A DNA stretch of 64,000 nt, from NCBI RefSeq assembly GCF_001038625.1, contig NZ_CP011803.1, positions 1,488,001-1,552,000 of the forward strand, in the 5' to 3' direction. The notes below the pieces were generated by a model, which was not told the DNA's origin, made no database searches, and saw only the letters and a list, made by a program, of their open reading frames with translations. The first letter of the stretch is position 1. Each line of letters starts with the position of its first letter. Below are positions 54,908-64,000 of this stretch, piece after piece. The position numbers and the translations under genes were made by a program. The stretch is from Clostridium carboxidivorans P7. Lineage in GTDB: Bacteria > Bacillota > Clostridia > Clostridiales > Clostridiaceae.

Positions 54908-56206
54908 ATGATAAACAGAATAAAAAGTATATTAGAAATTTTGGATGTTGATGGATATAAAATAGTTGAAACAAAGGTAAATTCAGAAGAATTATTTTTC
55001 ATAAAGAAAGATTTAGATATGAATAGAAGTAAAGATGTTCACCATTTTAAAGTTACAGTTTACAAGAACTTTGAAGAAAATAAAATGAAATATAAAGGAT
55101 CTTCTATAGTAAATATTCATCCTACCATGAGTGATGAAGAAATTAAAAAGTCTTTGGAAGGTGCGGCTTTTGCTGCTAACTTTGCTAAAAATCAATATTA
55201 TGATCTTCCTAAAAAGGCTATAAAAGAAAATGAAAAGATTAAAGAAAGCAGTTTTAAAGGCAATACACTTTCTTATTGGATGGAAAAATTAACAGAAAAG
55301 CTTTATGAAGCTGACAATAAAGAAAATGGAAATATAAATTCATCAGAACTTTTCTTGGAAAAAGTATATAAGAGAATTATAAATTCAAATGGAGTAGATG
55401 TTAGTTTTGAAAATTATAAAGGAACTATTGAATTTATAACTAATTGGAGAGAAAAAGAAGAAATAGAACTGTATAAATCCATAGGGTTTTCAAATTTTGA
55501 TGAAAAACAAATTGTGTCCTCTGTAAATGAAATGCTATTTGTTTCACAGCAGAGAGCTTTGGCAAAAGATATGCCAAAGGCGGGAAAATATAAAGTTATA
55601 TTTACAGGATTAGCTGTTAAAGAGCTTCTTTCCTATTATGTATATCAAGGAAATGTAGAAGCAGTTTACAACAATATGTCTATAGCTAGGCTAAATGAAA
55701 ATATACAAGGTGATGATGTAAAAGGAGATTTGTTAAGTATAACACTGGATCCAGCTTTAGAAAACTCATCTTGCTCAGTTCCTTTTGATGAAGATGGAAT
55801 TGCTTTATCAAAGATTCAAATATTTGATAAAGGTGTACTTAAAAATTATCATGGAGATTTTAGACACAGTTTTTATTTAGAAACAGAACCTACAGGAATT
55901 ATTAATAATTTCATAGTAGATGGAGGAAGCAAATCTTATAAAGAAATGAAAAATGAACCTTATATGGAGCTTGCTGAATTCTCTGATTTTCAGATAGATA
56001 AGCTTACTGGAGATTTTGGAGGAGAAATAAGGCTTGGATGGTACTTTGATGGAACAAAAACTATTCCTATAACTGGAGGTTCTGTATCTGGAAATATGAA
56101 GGATTTTCACAGTAATATGTATCTTTCAAAGGAAATACAAAAAGATAATGAATTTCAAGGACCAAAGGCATTAGAACTATTTGATGTATCCATTGCTGGT
56201 AAGTAA
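54908..56206 (+). CDS. tldE: TldE/PmbA-family protease subunit
   Basis: 432 residues, homologous in layout to TldD but without the HExxxH motif, as expected for the non-catalytic partner. SLDEDG-like PFDEDGIAL and TEPTGIINNF blocks are present. The ATG is two bases after the tldD stop; a TTG at 54899 inside tldD is less likely. Confidence 0.88.
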   Translation: MINRIKSILEILDVDGYKIVETKVNSEELFFIKKDLDMNRSKDVHHFKVTVYKNFEENKMKYKGSSIVNIHPTMSDEEIKKSLEGAAFAANFAKNQYYDLPKKAIKENEKIKESSFKGNTLSYWMEKLTEKLYEADNKENGNINSSELFLEKVYKRIINSNGVDVSFENYKGTIEFITNWREKEEIELYKSIGFSNFDEKQIVSSVNEMLFVSQQRALAKDMPKAGKYKVIFTGLAVKELLSYYVYQGNVEAVYNNMSIARLNENIQGDDVKGDLLSITLDPALENSSCSVPFDEDGIALSKIQIFDKGVLKNYHGDFRHSFYLETEPTGIINNFIVDGGSKSYKEMKNEPYMELAEFSDFQIDKLTGDFGGEIRLGWYFDGTKTIPITGGSVSGNMKDFHSNMYLSKEIQKDNEFQGPKALELFDVSIAGK

Positions 56207-56226
56207 ATAGCAATCGTTAATATAGT

Positions 56227-56278
56227 AAAAATCACTATCAAAATTTATTGGAATTCAATAAAATAGATAGTGATTTTG
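56227..56278. terminator. Hairpin terminator after tldE
   Basis: AAAATCACTATC pairs with GATAGTGATTTT and the interior also folds (TTTATTG/CAATAAA). T-rich DNA follows. Confidence 0.75.
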
Positions 56279-56321
56279 ATTCTTTAAAGTAATAGGAGAT
56301 TTTGAAAGATGGATTTTTGAC

Positions 56322-56367
56322 AAAAGCTATTTCTATAATGCTTAGAAACATTATAGAAATAGCTTTT
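56322..56367. terminator. Bidirectional terminator between tldE and the convergent MFS gene
   Basis: A perfect 19-bp stem (56322-56340 with 56349-56367) around an 8-base loop ends in A- and T-rich flanks on both strands. Serves mainly the minus-strand MFS gene. Confidence 0.85.
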
Positions 56368-56398
56368 ATTTAGTTTTCTTTTATGCGATTAATAACTT

Positions 56399-57619
56399 TT
56401 AAACCATATGACCTTTTAATAAAGGAGTAGTGCCCGAATTTAATTTTTTACATATTTTGTTGTAAACCAATATAGCATTTAAAATAAGTAATGTGCTGGT
56501 AATGAAAAATACATATTTTATGCCAAAATGTGAAGCTATTTGTCCACCAAGTAAAGAACCAGAAAAGGTTCCTAAATAAAATGCACTCATATTAAAACCA
56601 TACATTCTTCCAGTAAGAACGTCTGGTGTTATTTTCTTTAATAAGGTGTTAATTGATGGTGCTAGACCTGCTGTTACAAAACCTAATGCAAATCTTAATA
56701 TTATTAATTCCCAGGAATTTTTTACAAAAGCTTGAGGTATAAATATTAAACCAGCTATAATAAGGGATGCAAGCATAACTTTTTGAGGTCCAACTTTATC
56801 TGATAACTTCCCAAGTCTTGGAGCTGAGATAATGCTGGCAACACCTGAAGCAGAAAAAGCCATTCCAGAAATTAAGGCAATATGAGCTGAATTACGGGAT
56901 AACTCAGAGATATATATTGTTACTATTGGTTCTATAGAAAAAAATGCAAGCTGCAAAATAAAAGAAGTAGCAAATAGAACAATAATTAAATGAGAATCAG
57001 GCAGCTTATGCCAAACCTCTTTTGTACTGAGTACTTTTTTATCAGATGCTGCAAAATCTTCTTTTACAAATAGTAAAGTTAGGATAAAAGCAACTAACAT
57101 AAGAGCACCAGTAAAGAAAAAAGTGAATTGTAATCCTAAAATTTCATCTAGATATCCTCCAATAAGCGGACCAAGTAGTGAACCTGAAATAGAAGCTGTG
57201 GATAGTACACCTAACGCCCAACCGGAATGTTCTTTATCAGTTTGAGTTGCAACTAATGTCATACAAGCTGTGCTGTAACCTGCTACAATTCCCTGGAGCA
57301 TTCTTAAGGCAATAAGCTGATATACATTTTGTGCAAACCCCATAGTTGAAATTACAATACACATACCGAAACTTGCACGTAAAAGCATAGGTTTTCTACC
57401 AATTTTATCAGCTGCATAGCCCCAAATTGGTGAAAATATTGCTAAAACTACAAAAGTAATTCCAAAAGCAATTCCAGATATTTGTTCAACAGCAGAGATA
57501 TTGTGAACACCAAGCTGCTTAATGTAAAGTGGCATTATAGGTGCTATTTGGCTCAGTCCTAAAGCAGTTACAAATGATCCAAACCAACATACAATTAGAT
57601 TCTTTTTCCAAATTTTCAA
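56399..57619 (-). CDS. MFS multidrug exporter, DHA1/MdtG-like
   Basis: About 406 residues, twelve helices. GYAADKIGRKPML is the loop 2-3 signature and GIVAGYSTACMTLVATQ the helix-5 drug-antiporter region. Resembles MdtG/YfkF-type efflux pumps. A TTG at 57619 sits 9 bases behind AAGAAGG; a TTG at 57628 abuts that site and is less likely. Downstream of the AraC gene in the same direction, 78 bases apart, so perhaps controlled by it. Confidence 0.83.
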   Translation of the reverse strand: MKIWKKNLIVCWFGSFVTALGLSQIAPIMPLYIKQLGVHNISAVEQISGIAFGITFVVLAIFSPIWGYAADKIGRKPMLLRASFGMCIVISTMGFAQNVYQLIALRMLQGIVAGYSTACMTLVATQTDKEHSGWALGVLSTASISGSLLGPLIGGYLDEILGLQFTFFFTGALMLVAFILTLLFVKEDFAASDKKVLSTKEVWHKLPDSHLIIVLFATSFILQLAFFSIEPIVTIYISELSRNSAHIALISGMAFSASGVASIISAPRLGKLSDKVGPQKVMLASLIIAGLIFIPQAFVKNSWELIILRFALGFVTAGLAPSINTLLKKITPDVLTGRMYGFNMSAFYLGTFSGSLLGGQIASHFGIKYVFFITSTLLILNAILVYNKICKKLNSGTTPLLKGHMV

Positions 57620-57696
57620 TAGTGTCAACCTTCTTTCGCAATTAACAATTATATTTTAATTATAAGCTTAAAGAAGGCTTAATTACATGAAATATT

Positions 57697-58533
57697 TTAA
57701 TATTCATGGACATTTTTGTTGTAGAATTCTTTAGGGCTTATACCTTTGATTTTTTTAAATAGCCGACTAAAGTAAAATTCATCTTTAAAACCTAGAAGTT
57801 CAGAAATCTCTTTGATTTTTTTGTCGCCAACCATAATAAGTGCTTCAGCCTTATCTATTTTCATTTTATTAAAAAATTCAATTATTGAATATCCTGTTGT
57901 ATCCTTAAATGTCCTTGAAAGATAACTAGGAGAAAAAGAAACAAGATCTGATAATTCTTTTAATGTAATGGATTTATTTATATTTTCATGTAAGTATTTT
58001 ATAATTTTTTCTACTTTAAGGGTTGATGAATAATTTGTATCTTGTCTTTTTAAATTATCATGTATTTCTAGTAGAAGCTCTTCAAGAATCATTCTGCAGG
58101 AAAATTCGTAATCAGGTAACTTTGTACTCCATGTTTCAACAAGTTTTTTAAATATATGGAAAAGTGGGTAATGGTTTTTAAACTTCTGCATTGTAGGAAA
58201 TTTTAGATATTCAATTTCAGTAGATAAATTCCATTTATCATTGCAAAAATTCACACAAATAAAGCTAAAATGAACAGATAAAAAGGTAAGCGGTTCACTT
58301 AAATTTGGTTCTATTGAATGAAAAACGTCAGGTTTTAAATAAAATAACATTCCTTTCTCTACAAAGAATTCTCTGTTTTCAGTTGATATATAACCTTTAC
58401 CACCAGTTACAAGAAAGAGTTCATGATGATTGATTTTTCTAGCAATTTTTTTCTTGTGTTTTTGTTTCCAATCCTCATAAGTTTCTCTGTGAGTACAATA
58501 ATGAATATGAAAATAAAGATTATTCTTGTCCAT
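57697..58533 (-). CDS. AraC-family regulator with N-terminal cupin
   Basis: 278 residues. The first ~150 form a cupin-like ligand domain (GGKGYISTENREFFVEKG). The C-terminal 100 hold two helix-turn-helix motifs (LKELSDLVSFSPSYLSRTF; IKEISELLGFKDEFYFSRLF). GGAGAAAT precedes the ATG on the minus strand. Ligand unknown; the adjacent exporter is the probable target. Confidence 0.88.
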   Translation of the reverse strand: MDKNNLYFHIHYCTHRETYEDWKQKHKKKIARKINHHELFLVTGGKGYISTENREFFVEKGMLFYLKPDVFHSIEPNLSEPLTFLSVHFSFICVNFCNDKWNLSTEIEYLKFPTMQKFKNHYPLFHIFKKLVETWSTKLPDYEFSCRMILEELLLEIHDNLKRQDTNYSSTLKVEKIIKYLHENINKSITLKELSDLVSFSPSYLSRTFKDTTGYSIIEFFNKMKIDKAEALIMVGDKKIKEISELLGFKDEFYFSRLFKKIKGISPKEFYNKNVHEY

Positions 58534-58677
58534 AATATTTCTCCTATTTATAAACTATAGTTTTGTTTCTTGTGCTTTGAACACATTATATAATGTATAT
58601 TTAAATTATTCAATTTTCACAGTTTAAAAATAATATGAATATTATAGTAAAGAGAGCTATTAAAAGGAAGGATAAAT

Positions 58678-59124
58678 TTGAAAAAATTAAATCCAGAAAA
58701 GCTTTTTGTAAAGTTTAAGGATGGAGTTAACAAGGTAAGCCCAATTATACTAAGAAGGTATACATTAACACATTCGGATAAAACAGCAGAACTTTTTTTA
58801 GTAATAGGGTTAACATATGCTTATGAAAACATAACATCAGAGAGGGATGAAGTATTAGCAGAATGGAAATTCGTAAACAATCAATATGTTTTAAATGTAT
58901 TTTGTCATGTTGGAGGTGAAAACAATAAGAATAAAGCTGCTTTAAGATATAAAATCTTTATAAGAGAATTGCCATTAGCTTTAGAAGCAATTTGCTACGG
59001 AGATAGAAAGCTTTTTGAAGTACATCAATTTCTAAAAAATTCACCAATAATAGTTAGATTTGAATCTGTTTATCCACAATATAATGGTATAAAATACTTT
59101 GGAAGGCCTAAGAATTATTTATAA
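58678..59124 (+). CDS. Staygreen (SGR) family protein
   Basis: 148 residues. RRYTLTHSD, ERDEVLAEW, NVFCHVGGE and LRYKIFIRELPLALEAI match in order the conserved blocks of plant Staygreen protein, the Mg-dechelatase of chlorophyll a. Bacterial homologues without chlorophyll are known; their natural substrate is not. Here it lacks the plant transit peptide and C-terminal Cys-rich region. TTG start behind AAGGAAGG. Monocistronic; no tetrapyrrole gene is near. Confidence 0.85.
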   Translation: MKKLNPEKLFVKFKDGVNKVSPIILRRYTLTHSDKTAELFLVIGLTYAYENITSERDEVLAEWKFVNNQYVLNVFCHVGGENNKNKAALRYKIFIRELPLALEAICYGDRKLFEVHQFLKNSPIIVRFESVYPQYNGIKYFGRPKNYL

Positions 59125-59158
59125 TTACAGTAAAAAGCGGAAATTCATTAATAGAAAT

Positions 59159-59256
59159 GGAGCTGTGGCACTAAGAATAAATATTACAATGTGTTGTGTT
59201 AGGTTTTAATTTGCAAAACACCATATTGTAAAGAAATTGCTTAGTGTAACAGCTCC
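59159..59256. repeat. 98-bp imperfect palindrome after the Staygreen gene
   Basis: Nested pairs: GGAGCTGT/ACAGCTCC (ends), CACTAAG/CTTAGTG, ATTACAAT/ATTGTAA and GTGTT/AACAC. No T run. It lies in the 318-base gap before the next gene; the rest of that gap (59257-59442) is AT-rich with no clear feature. Could be a structured terminator or a small palindromic repeat element. Confidence 0.65.
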
Positions 59257-59442
59257 TTAATTATTGATACTGATAAGTTAAATTTATGATAAATTTAAAA
59301 AAATGGAAAAAGATTGAAATTTTCTGTTATAATAGTTCTAATAGCATTTTTGTGAATTTGTTTAATAATTGAATTTACATAGACCAAGTATAATGAAAAG
59401 TGTTAAAATGCTGTAATCTGACATATATTTGGAGGGATAAAA

Positions 59443-60366
59443 TTGATTAAAAAGAACTTAGCTTTATGCATGGCTTTAGTTTTATTTTTTTCAGGATGTG
59501 GGGCAGTAAATAAAAATGCATCAAAAAATACAGAGAACAAAAATGAAACTACTATGAATGATAAAAATAATAATTCTACCAATAAAAATTCTGAAAATAA
59601 GCAAAAAGAAATTGATAAGTCTGAAACGGAAGGAAAAGCTTTTACTCCTTTAGTGTTGTCAGATACTTCATCGCTTAGCACTAAAGCTATATCCTGGTCA
59701 TGGATGTATTCACCAAGAGATAATGCGTCACTATTATCAAAATATAAGGGGTATGCTTTTGGAGATACTTCAAAAAAAGTTATTTATCTTACCTTTGATG
59801 AAGGATATGAAAATGGGTATACATCTAGTATTTTAGATACATTAAAGAAAAATAATGTACATGCAGCTTTCTTTGTAACTAAGCCATTTGCAACTGGCAG
59901 CTTTAAAGGAGTTCCAAATGCCAGTTTATTAAAGAGAATGAAGGCTGAAGGACATATAATAGGAAATCATTCTGTACATCATAAATCTATGCCTACATTC
60001 AAAAATGAAAAAGCTTTTGATGATGAAATTACTGGAGTAGAGTCTGCAGTAAATAGTATTCCTGGATGCAAGATGTCAAAATATTTCAGACCACCAGAAG
60101 GTACCTTTAGTGAACTGTCTCTTTACTATACTCAAAAGATTGGTTATAAATCTATATTTTTTGCTCTTGCACATCAAGATTATGATGTAAATAAGCAGCC
60201 TGATCCAGAAAAATCTAAAGCACTTCTTTTGAAGAACACACGTAATGGTATGATTTGTTTACTTCATGCTATGTCTAAAACTAATGCTGGTATTTTAGAT
60301 AGTTTAATCAAGGAATGGAAGAGTAAAGGATATGAATTTAAAACTTTAGATGAGCTTCCAAATTAA
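59443..60366 (+). CDS. pdaA: PdaA-like polysaccharide deacetylase lipoprotein
   Basis: 307 residues. Signal peptide with lipobox FFSGC (Cys19), then an Asn/Lys/Glu-rich linker (~22-65). The NodB domain has YLTFDEGYENGY, IGNHSVHHKSMP and YFRPPEGTFSE. The FDEGYENG form is that of PdaA, which de-acetylates muramic acid on the way to spore-cortex muramic lactam, rather than chitin deacetylase (FDDGP). TTG start behind TGGAGGG. A sporulation role is inferred. Confidence 0.85.
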   Translation: MIKKNLALCMALVLFFSGCGAVNKNASKNTENKNETTMNDKNNNSTNKNSENKQKEIDKSETEGKAFTPLVLSDTSSLSTKAISWSWMYSPRDNASLLSKYKGYAFGDTSKKVIYLTFDEGYENGYTSSILDTLKKNNVHAAFFVTKPFATGSFKGVPNASLLKRMKAEGHIIGNHSVHHKSMPTFKNEKAFDDEITGVESAVNSIPGCKMSKYFRPPEGTFSELSLYYTQKIGYKSIFFALAHQDYDVNKQPDPEKSKALLLKNTRNGMICLLHAMSKTNAGILDSLIKEWKSKGYEFKTLDELPN

Positions 60367-60390
60367 CAAGTTAAGATGAAAGTTTATTAC

Positions 60391-60429
60391 AAAAGATGGT
60401 GTTAATTTAAAAAATTATATCATCTTTTT
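60391..60429 (+). terminator. Terminator after pdaA
   Basis: AAAAGATG pairs with CATCTTTT around an AT-rich inner stem, ending in T residues. Confidence 0.7.
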
Positions 60430-60518
60430 AAAGTTTAATTAAACATAAATAGATATATGTTTAATTAAATGATACAATTATAATGCAAAAATATTATTAA
60501 GAAAGAGAGAAATTAACA

Positions 60519-62162
60519 TTGTATGATTTATTATTTCAATTTGTAGATAGGGCTACACTACTGCTTATATGTATATTTATTATAACCAGAATACATAGCT
60601 TTAGAAAGATTTTTTTAAAAGACAATTATGAGAAAAAAGATTATATAATTATTTGTATAGTTTTTTCTATATTTGCAGTATTAGCAACTTATACGGGATT
60701 AAATGTAGAAGGTTCATTAATAAATGTTAGAATAATTACCATAGTATCTGGAGGAGTAATATTCGGGCCAGTTGTAGGAATAGTTACAGGAATAGTGTCT
60801 GGAATTCATAGGTACTTGATAGATATACATGGTATAACATCTATTCCTTGTTTAATAAGCAGTATTACTGCAGGAATAGTATCTGGATATATTAATAAAA
60901 AGGTTGAAAAAAAATATACTTGGCTGGCAGGTATAGCTGCAGGCATGCTTTGCGAAATATTGACCATGGTGCTTATATTAATATTCAGTAAACCTCATTC
61001 TCTTGGTTTTGATATAGTATCTAAAATAGGAATTCCAATGGTACTTGGTGAAATTAGTGTTGGATTTATAGTTTTGTTAGTTCAAAGCGTTGAAAATGAA
61101 AAGGAAAAGATAGCAGCTAAGCAAGCAAAGCTTGCTCTTGATATTGCAAATAAGACTTTGCCGTATTTTAGAAATATAAATACTGATGCTTTAAATAAGA
61201 TATGCGATATTATTAAAAAAGATATAGAGGCTGATGCAGTGTCCATAACTGATAAAAAAAATATACTTGCTTATGTTGGACTTGGAAAGGAATATTATAA
61301 TATAGGACATGAAATAATAACAGAAGATACGAAAGATGCAATTACCAGTGGTAAAATAATTATAAAAAATGATGGTATAGATCATAAATATGCAGCGTTA
61401 AAATCAGCTATAATAATACCTTTTGAGGATAAGAATGAGATTACAGGGTGCTTAAAGATATATTATGTAAAAGATCATAAAATAACATATCCATTACAAA
61501 CTCTTGCAGTAGGGCTTTCACAAATCATATCAACACTAATGGAGGTATCTAAAGTTGAACAAATAAAAGAAATGGCAAATAAGGCAGAATTAAAAGCACT
61601 TCAAACTCAAATAAACCCACATTTTTTATTCAATGCATTAAATGCTGTAGCTTCATCCATAAGAATAAATCCAGATAAGGCAAGGGAACTTATAATAAAT
61701 TTATCTAATTACTTAAGATACAATTTGGAGTTAAATGACGAATTTATAGATATAAAAAAAGAATTAAAACAAGTTAATGATTATGTGGAAATAGAAAAAG
61801 CAAGATTTGGAAATAAACTAAATGTAATTTATGATATAGATGATATACATGTTAATATACCTAGTCTTATAATACAACCATTAGTTGAAAATGCTATAGT
61901 TCATGGGATTTTAAAAGATAAAGGAATGGGTACAGTAACTATAAGTGTAAAAGAAAAAGAAGAAAAGATTAAGATATCAATAGTAGATAGTGGCGTTGGT
62001 ATAGATAATAGTATAATAGAAAAAGTTTATAATGATAATATTCCTAAAAATAAGATAGGCTTATACAATGTGCATTTAAGATTAAAGCTTATTTATGGGG
62101 AGGGACTTAAAATAAAAAAATTAGAAAAAGGCACTAAAATAGAATTCTATGTAACGAGGTGA
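60519..62162 (+). CDS. lytS: LytS-type sensor histidine kinase
   Basis: 547 residues. Five to six N-terminal helices of the 5TM-5TMR_LYT domain (GGVIFGPVVGIVTGIVSGIH) are followed by a GAF-like region (~225-340), then a His kinase domain with INPHFLFNALNAV (phospho-His) and an ATPase (PLVENAIVHG, DSGVGI). TTG start behind AAGAAAGAGAG. Pairs with the LytTR regulator five bases downstream. Ligand unknown; relatives sense pyruvate or cell-wall and membrane signals. Confidence 0.88.
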   Translation: MYDLLFQFVDRATLLLICIFIITRIHSFRKIFLKDNYEKKDYIIICIVFSIFAVLATYTGLNVEGSLINVRIITIVSGGVIFGPVVGIVTGIVSGIHRYLIDIHGITSIPCLISSITAGIVSGYINKKVEKKYTWLAGIAAGMLCEILTMVLILIFSKPHSLGFDIVSKIGIPMVLGEISVGFIVLLVQSVENEKEKIAAKQAKLALDIANKTLPYFRNINTDALNKICDIIKKDIEADAVSITDKKNILAYVGLGKEYYNIGHEIITEDTKDAITSGKIIIKNDGIDHKYAALKSAIIIPFEDKNEITGCLKIYYVKDHKITYPLQTLAVGLSQIISTLMEVSKVEQIKEMANKAELKALQTQINPHFLFNALNAVASSIRINPDKARELIINLSNYLRYNLELNDEFIDIKKELKQVNDYVEIEKARFGNKLNVIYDIDDIHVNIPSLIIQPLVENAIVHGILKDKGMGTVTISVKEKEEKIKISIVDSGVGIDNSIIEKVYNDNIPKNKIGLYNVHLRLKLIYGEGLKIKKLEKGTKIEFYVTR

Positions 62163-62166
62163 TTTT

Positions 62167-62889
62167 ATGAAAGCTATAATAGTTGAAGATGAATTTTTAG
62201 CTAGAGAGGAACTTAAATATTTTATTAAAAATTGTAGTAGTATAGAAATAGTAGATGAATTTGAAGATGGCATAGAGGTATTGAAGTTTATTCAACAAAA
62301 TGAGGTTGATGTTATATTTTTAGATATAAACATACCATCCTTAGATGGAGTATTACTTGCTAAAAATATAAGTAAATTTTCTAAAAAACCCTATATAGTC
62401 TTTATAACAGCATATAGAGAGCATGCTGTAGAAGCATTTGAAATAGAAGCTTTTGACTATATACTTAAACCTTATTCTGAATCTAGAATAATATCTATGC
62501 TTAAAAAATTAGAAATGACCTTTAATCATGAGAATGTTAGCTTACATAACAATCCTATCAGTAATAAGATAAATTTGTGGAAAAATGAAAAAATAATAGT
62601 TGTGGATATGGATGATATATATTATTGTGCTGCTAAAGAAAGAATAACTTGTGTCTTTACAAAGCATGAAGAATATTCTGTTAATGTTAGCATATCAGAA
62701 TTTTATAATACTTTACCAAAGGATAAGTTTTTTAAGAGTCATAGGTCTTATATAGTAAATATAACTAAGATAAGAGAAATAATACCATGGTTTAATAATA
62801 CATATAATTTAAGACTTCAGGATATAGATTATGAAGTACCAGTAAGTAGGAGCAACATAAAAGAGTTTAAACAGATTATGAATATATAA
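62167..62889 (+). CDS. lytR: LytTR-type response regulator
   Basis: 240 residues. Receiver domain with acidic pocket (VEDEF), phospho-acceptor Asp in VIFLDINIP (~Asp57) and Lys in ILKPY. The C-terminal LytTR DNA-binding domain has FKSHRSYIVNI and VPVSRSNIKEFK. AACGAGGTG overlaps the lytS end. The MFS gene 148 bases downstream is the likely target, as in BtsSR-type systems (inference). Confidence 0.9.
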   Translation: MKAIIVEDEFLAREELKYFIKNCSSIEIVDEFEDGIEVLKFIQQNEVDVIFLDINIPSLDGVLLAKNISKFSKKPYIVFITAYREHAVEAFEIEAFDYILKPYSESRIISMLKKLEMTFNHENVSLHNNPISNKINLWKNEKIIVVDMDDIYYCAAKERITCVFTKHEEYSVNVSISEFYNTLPKDKFFKSHRSYIVNITKIREIIPWFNNTYNLRLQDIDYEVPVSRSNIKEFKQIMNI

Positions 62890-63037
62890 GTGTATTTCAT
62901 GTAAAGTTTTATGCATTTCATTCCTAAATTAATAATTTTATATTTTATGAATATATAATTAGGCTATAGTAAAGCTTAAGCACTAGTAAAAGTTTTCATA
63001 GTATATTATTAAAGATTTAATAAAGGGAGTGTATAAA

Positions 63038-64000
63038 ATGAAAAATACATCAAAAAATCCATGGTTAGTGGTACTTGGTACAGTAATTGCACAATTAGGC
63101 TTAGGAACAATCTATACTTGGAGTTTATTTAATCAAGCAATTTCAGATAAGTTTGGATGGGGAGTAAGTACTGTTGCAGTTACATTTTCTATAACAAGTT
63201 TTGCTTTATCTCTTTCAACATTATTTGCAGGAAAGATGCAGGACAAGTTAGGAATGAGAAAACTGATATCATTATCAGGTATAGTACTAGGAATTGGACT
63301 TTTATTAACATCTAAGGCAACTTCAATATCTATGCTTTATATTACAGCAGGGGTGATTGTTGGAGCAGCAGATGGTATAGGGTATATTACTACACTTTCT
63401 AATTGTATTAAATGGTTTCCTGAAAAAAAAGGTCTTATGTCTGGTATTTGTGTAGGTGCTTATGGAACAGGAAGCTTAATATTTAAATATGTTAATGCAA
63501 GCCTTATTTCTTCAAAAGGAGTATCCATGGCTTTCTTATACTGGGGTATAATTGCTATGATTTTAGTATTTATAGGAGCTCAATTCTTGAAAGATGCTCC
63601 TAATGTAGAAAATGTTAATAATGATATATCAGAGAAGCATGATTTTACTGTAAAAGAAATGTTAAATACTAAAGAAGTGTATCTTTTGTTTATAATATTT
63701 TTCACAGCATGCATGAGTGGTCTTTATTTAATAGGCATTGTTAAAGATATTGGTGTTAAATTAGCAGGCTTAAATCCTGTAGTTGCAGCAAATGCAGTAG
63801 CTATGGTAGCTATATTTAACACTGCAGGAAGAATTATATTAGGAGCATTATCAGATAAGTTAGGTGCATTGAAGGTTGTATTGGGCACCATGGCAGTAAC
63901 TGCAGTATCAGTGTTCATATTGAGTTTTGTACATTTAAATTTTGGAATATTCTTTGCTTGTGTTTCAGCAATAGCATTCTGTTTTGGTGGAAACATTACA
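63038..64000 (+). CDS. OFA-family MFS transporter (5' part, runs off the window)
   Basis: 321 codons are open from the ATG at 63038 (AAAGGGAGTG upstream) to the window edge. The opening NPWLVVLGTVIAQLGLGTIY, YTWSLFNQ and the GKMQDKLGMRK loop are those of the oxalate/formate antiporter family. At least nine helices are present in this part. Members carry monocarboxylates such as formate, oxalate or pyruvate. Probably under the LytS/LytTR pair immediately upstream. Confidence 0.85.
   Translation, partial: MKNTSKNPWLVVLGTVIAQLGLGTIYTWSLFNQAISDKFGWGVSTVAVTFSITSFALSLSTLFAGKMQDKLGMRKLISLSGIVLGIGLLLTSKATSISMLYITAGVIVGAADGIGYITTLSNCIKWFPEKKGLMSGICVGAYGTGSLIFKYVNASLISSKGVSMAFLYWGIIAMILVFIGAQFLKDAPNVENVNNDISEKHDFTVKEMLNTKEVYLLFIIFFTACMSGLYLIGIVKDIGVKLAGLNPVVAANAVAMVAIFNTAGRIILGALSDKLGALKVVLGTMAVTAVSVFILSFVHLNFGIFFACVSAIAFCFGGNIT

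Overview
The window reads as chromosome of a low-GC, anaerobic, spore-forming Firmicute of the Clostridium type. The evidence is AT-rich codon use, strong GGAGG ribosome binding sites, a PdaA-like cortex deacetylase, PRD/PTS regulation, a selenium-type molybdenum hydroxylase cluster, and an aro operon in the clostridial order. I cannot name the species from sequence alone.

Layout. 1-1400: the end of an unknown gene, then two minus-strand genes: an internally duplicated Cys/Trp/Met/Tyr-rich protein that looks structural (possibly coat or exosporium) and a small membrane protein. 1688-9967: the aromatic amino acid operon aroF-tyrA-aroB-aroA-aroC-pheA-aroE-aroK. It is preceded by a strong sigma-A promoter, a short ORF packed with Phe/Tyr/Trp codons and an intrinsic terminator, together a candidate leader-peptide attenuator. 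10164-31137: a 21-kb accessory block best explained as a shikimate/quinate uptake and catabolism cluster. It holds three LysR regulators, a type I dehydroquinase, three YdiB-type quinate/shikimate dehydrogenases, a QuiC/AsbF-type 3-dehydroshikimate dehydratase, two FadH-like flavin/4Fe-4S reductases, four MFS transporters and two alpha/beta hydrolases. Segmental duplication is visible in both genes and intergenic DNA. 31138-32032: gene-free DNA with two adjacent ~245-bp imperfect palindromes; a fragment related to the second recurs at 44585-44660.

32033-40643: MgtC-like protein, a binding-protein ABC importer (lipoprotein, fused permease, ATPase), then a PRD/EIIB/EIIA regulator with an ascorbate-type PTS EIIB and EIIC. 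40702-41349: a DUF4397 protein. 41458-47226: a complete sucrose PTS operon (LicT/SacY-type antiterminator, ScrA, ScrK, SacA) with two RAT/terminator switches. 47373-53366: a three-subunit molybdenum hydroxylase with YqeC, MocA and YqeB, the signature of the selenium-dependent system. 53479-56206: TldD/TldE protease pair. 56399-58533: MFS exporter and AraC regulator on the minus strand. 58678-59124: a bacterial Staygreen-family protein. 59443-64000: PdaA-like lipoprotein, a LytS/LytTR two-component pair and the start of an OFA-type MFS transporter.

How it fits together: the aro operon makes chorismate, Phe and Tyr but has no dehydroquinase. The only dehydroquinase in the window sits in the adjacent catabolic block, which runs the same intermediates (quinate, dehydroquinate, dehydroshikimate, shikimate) in the other direction. 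Functions are assigned by motif recognition and family knowledge; no database search was run.
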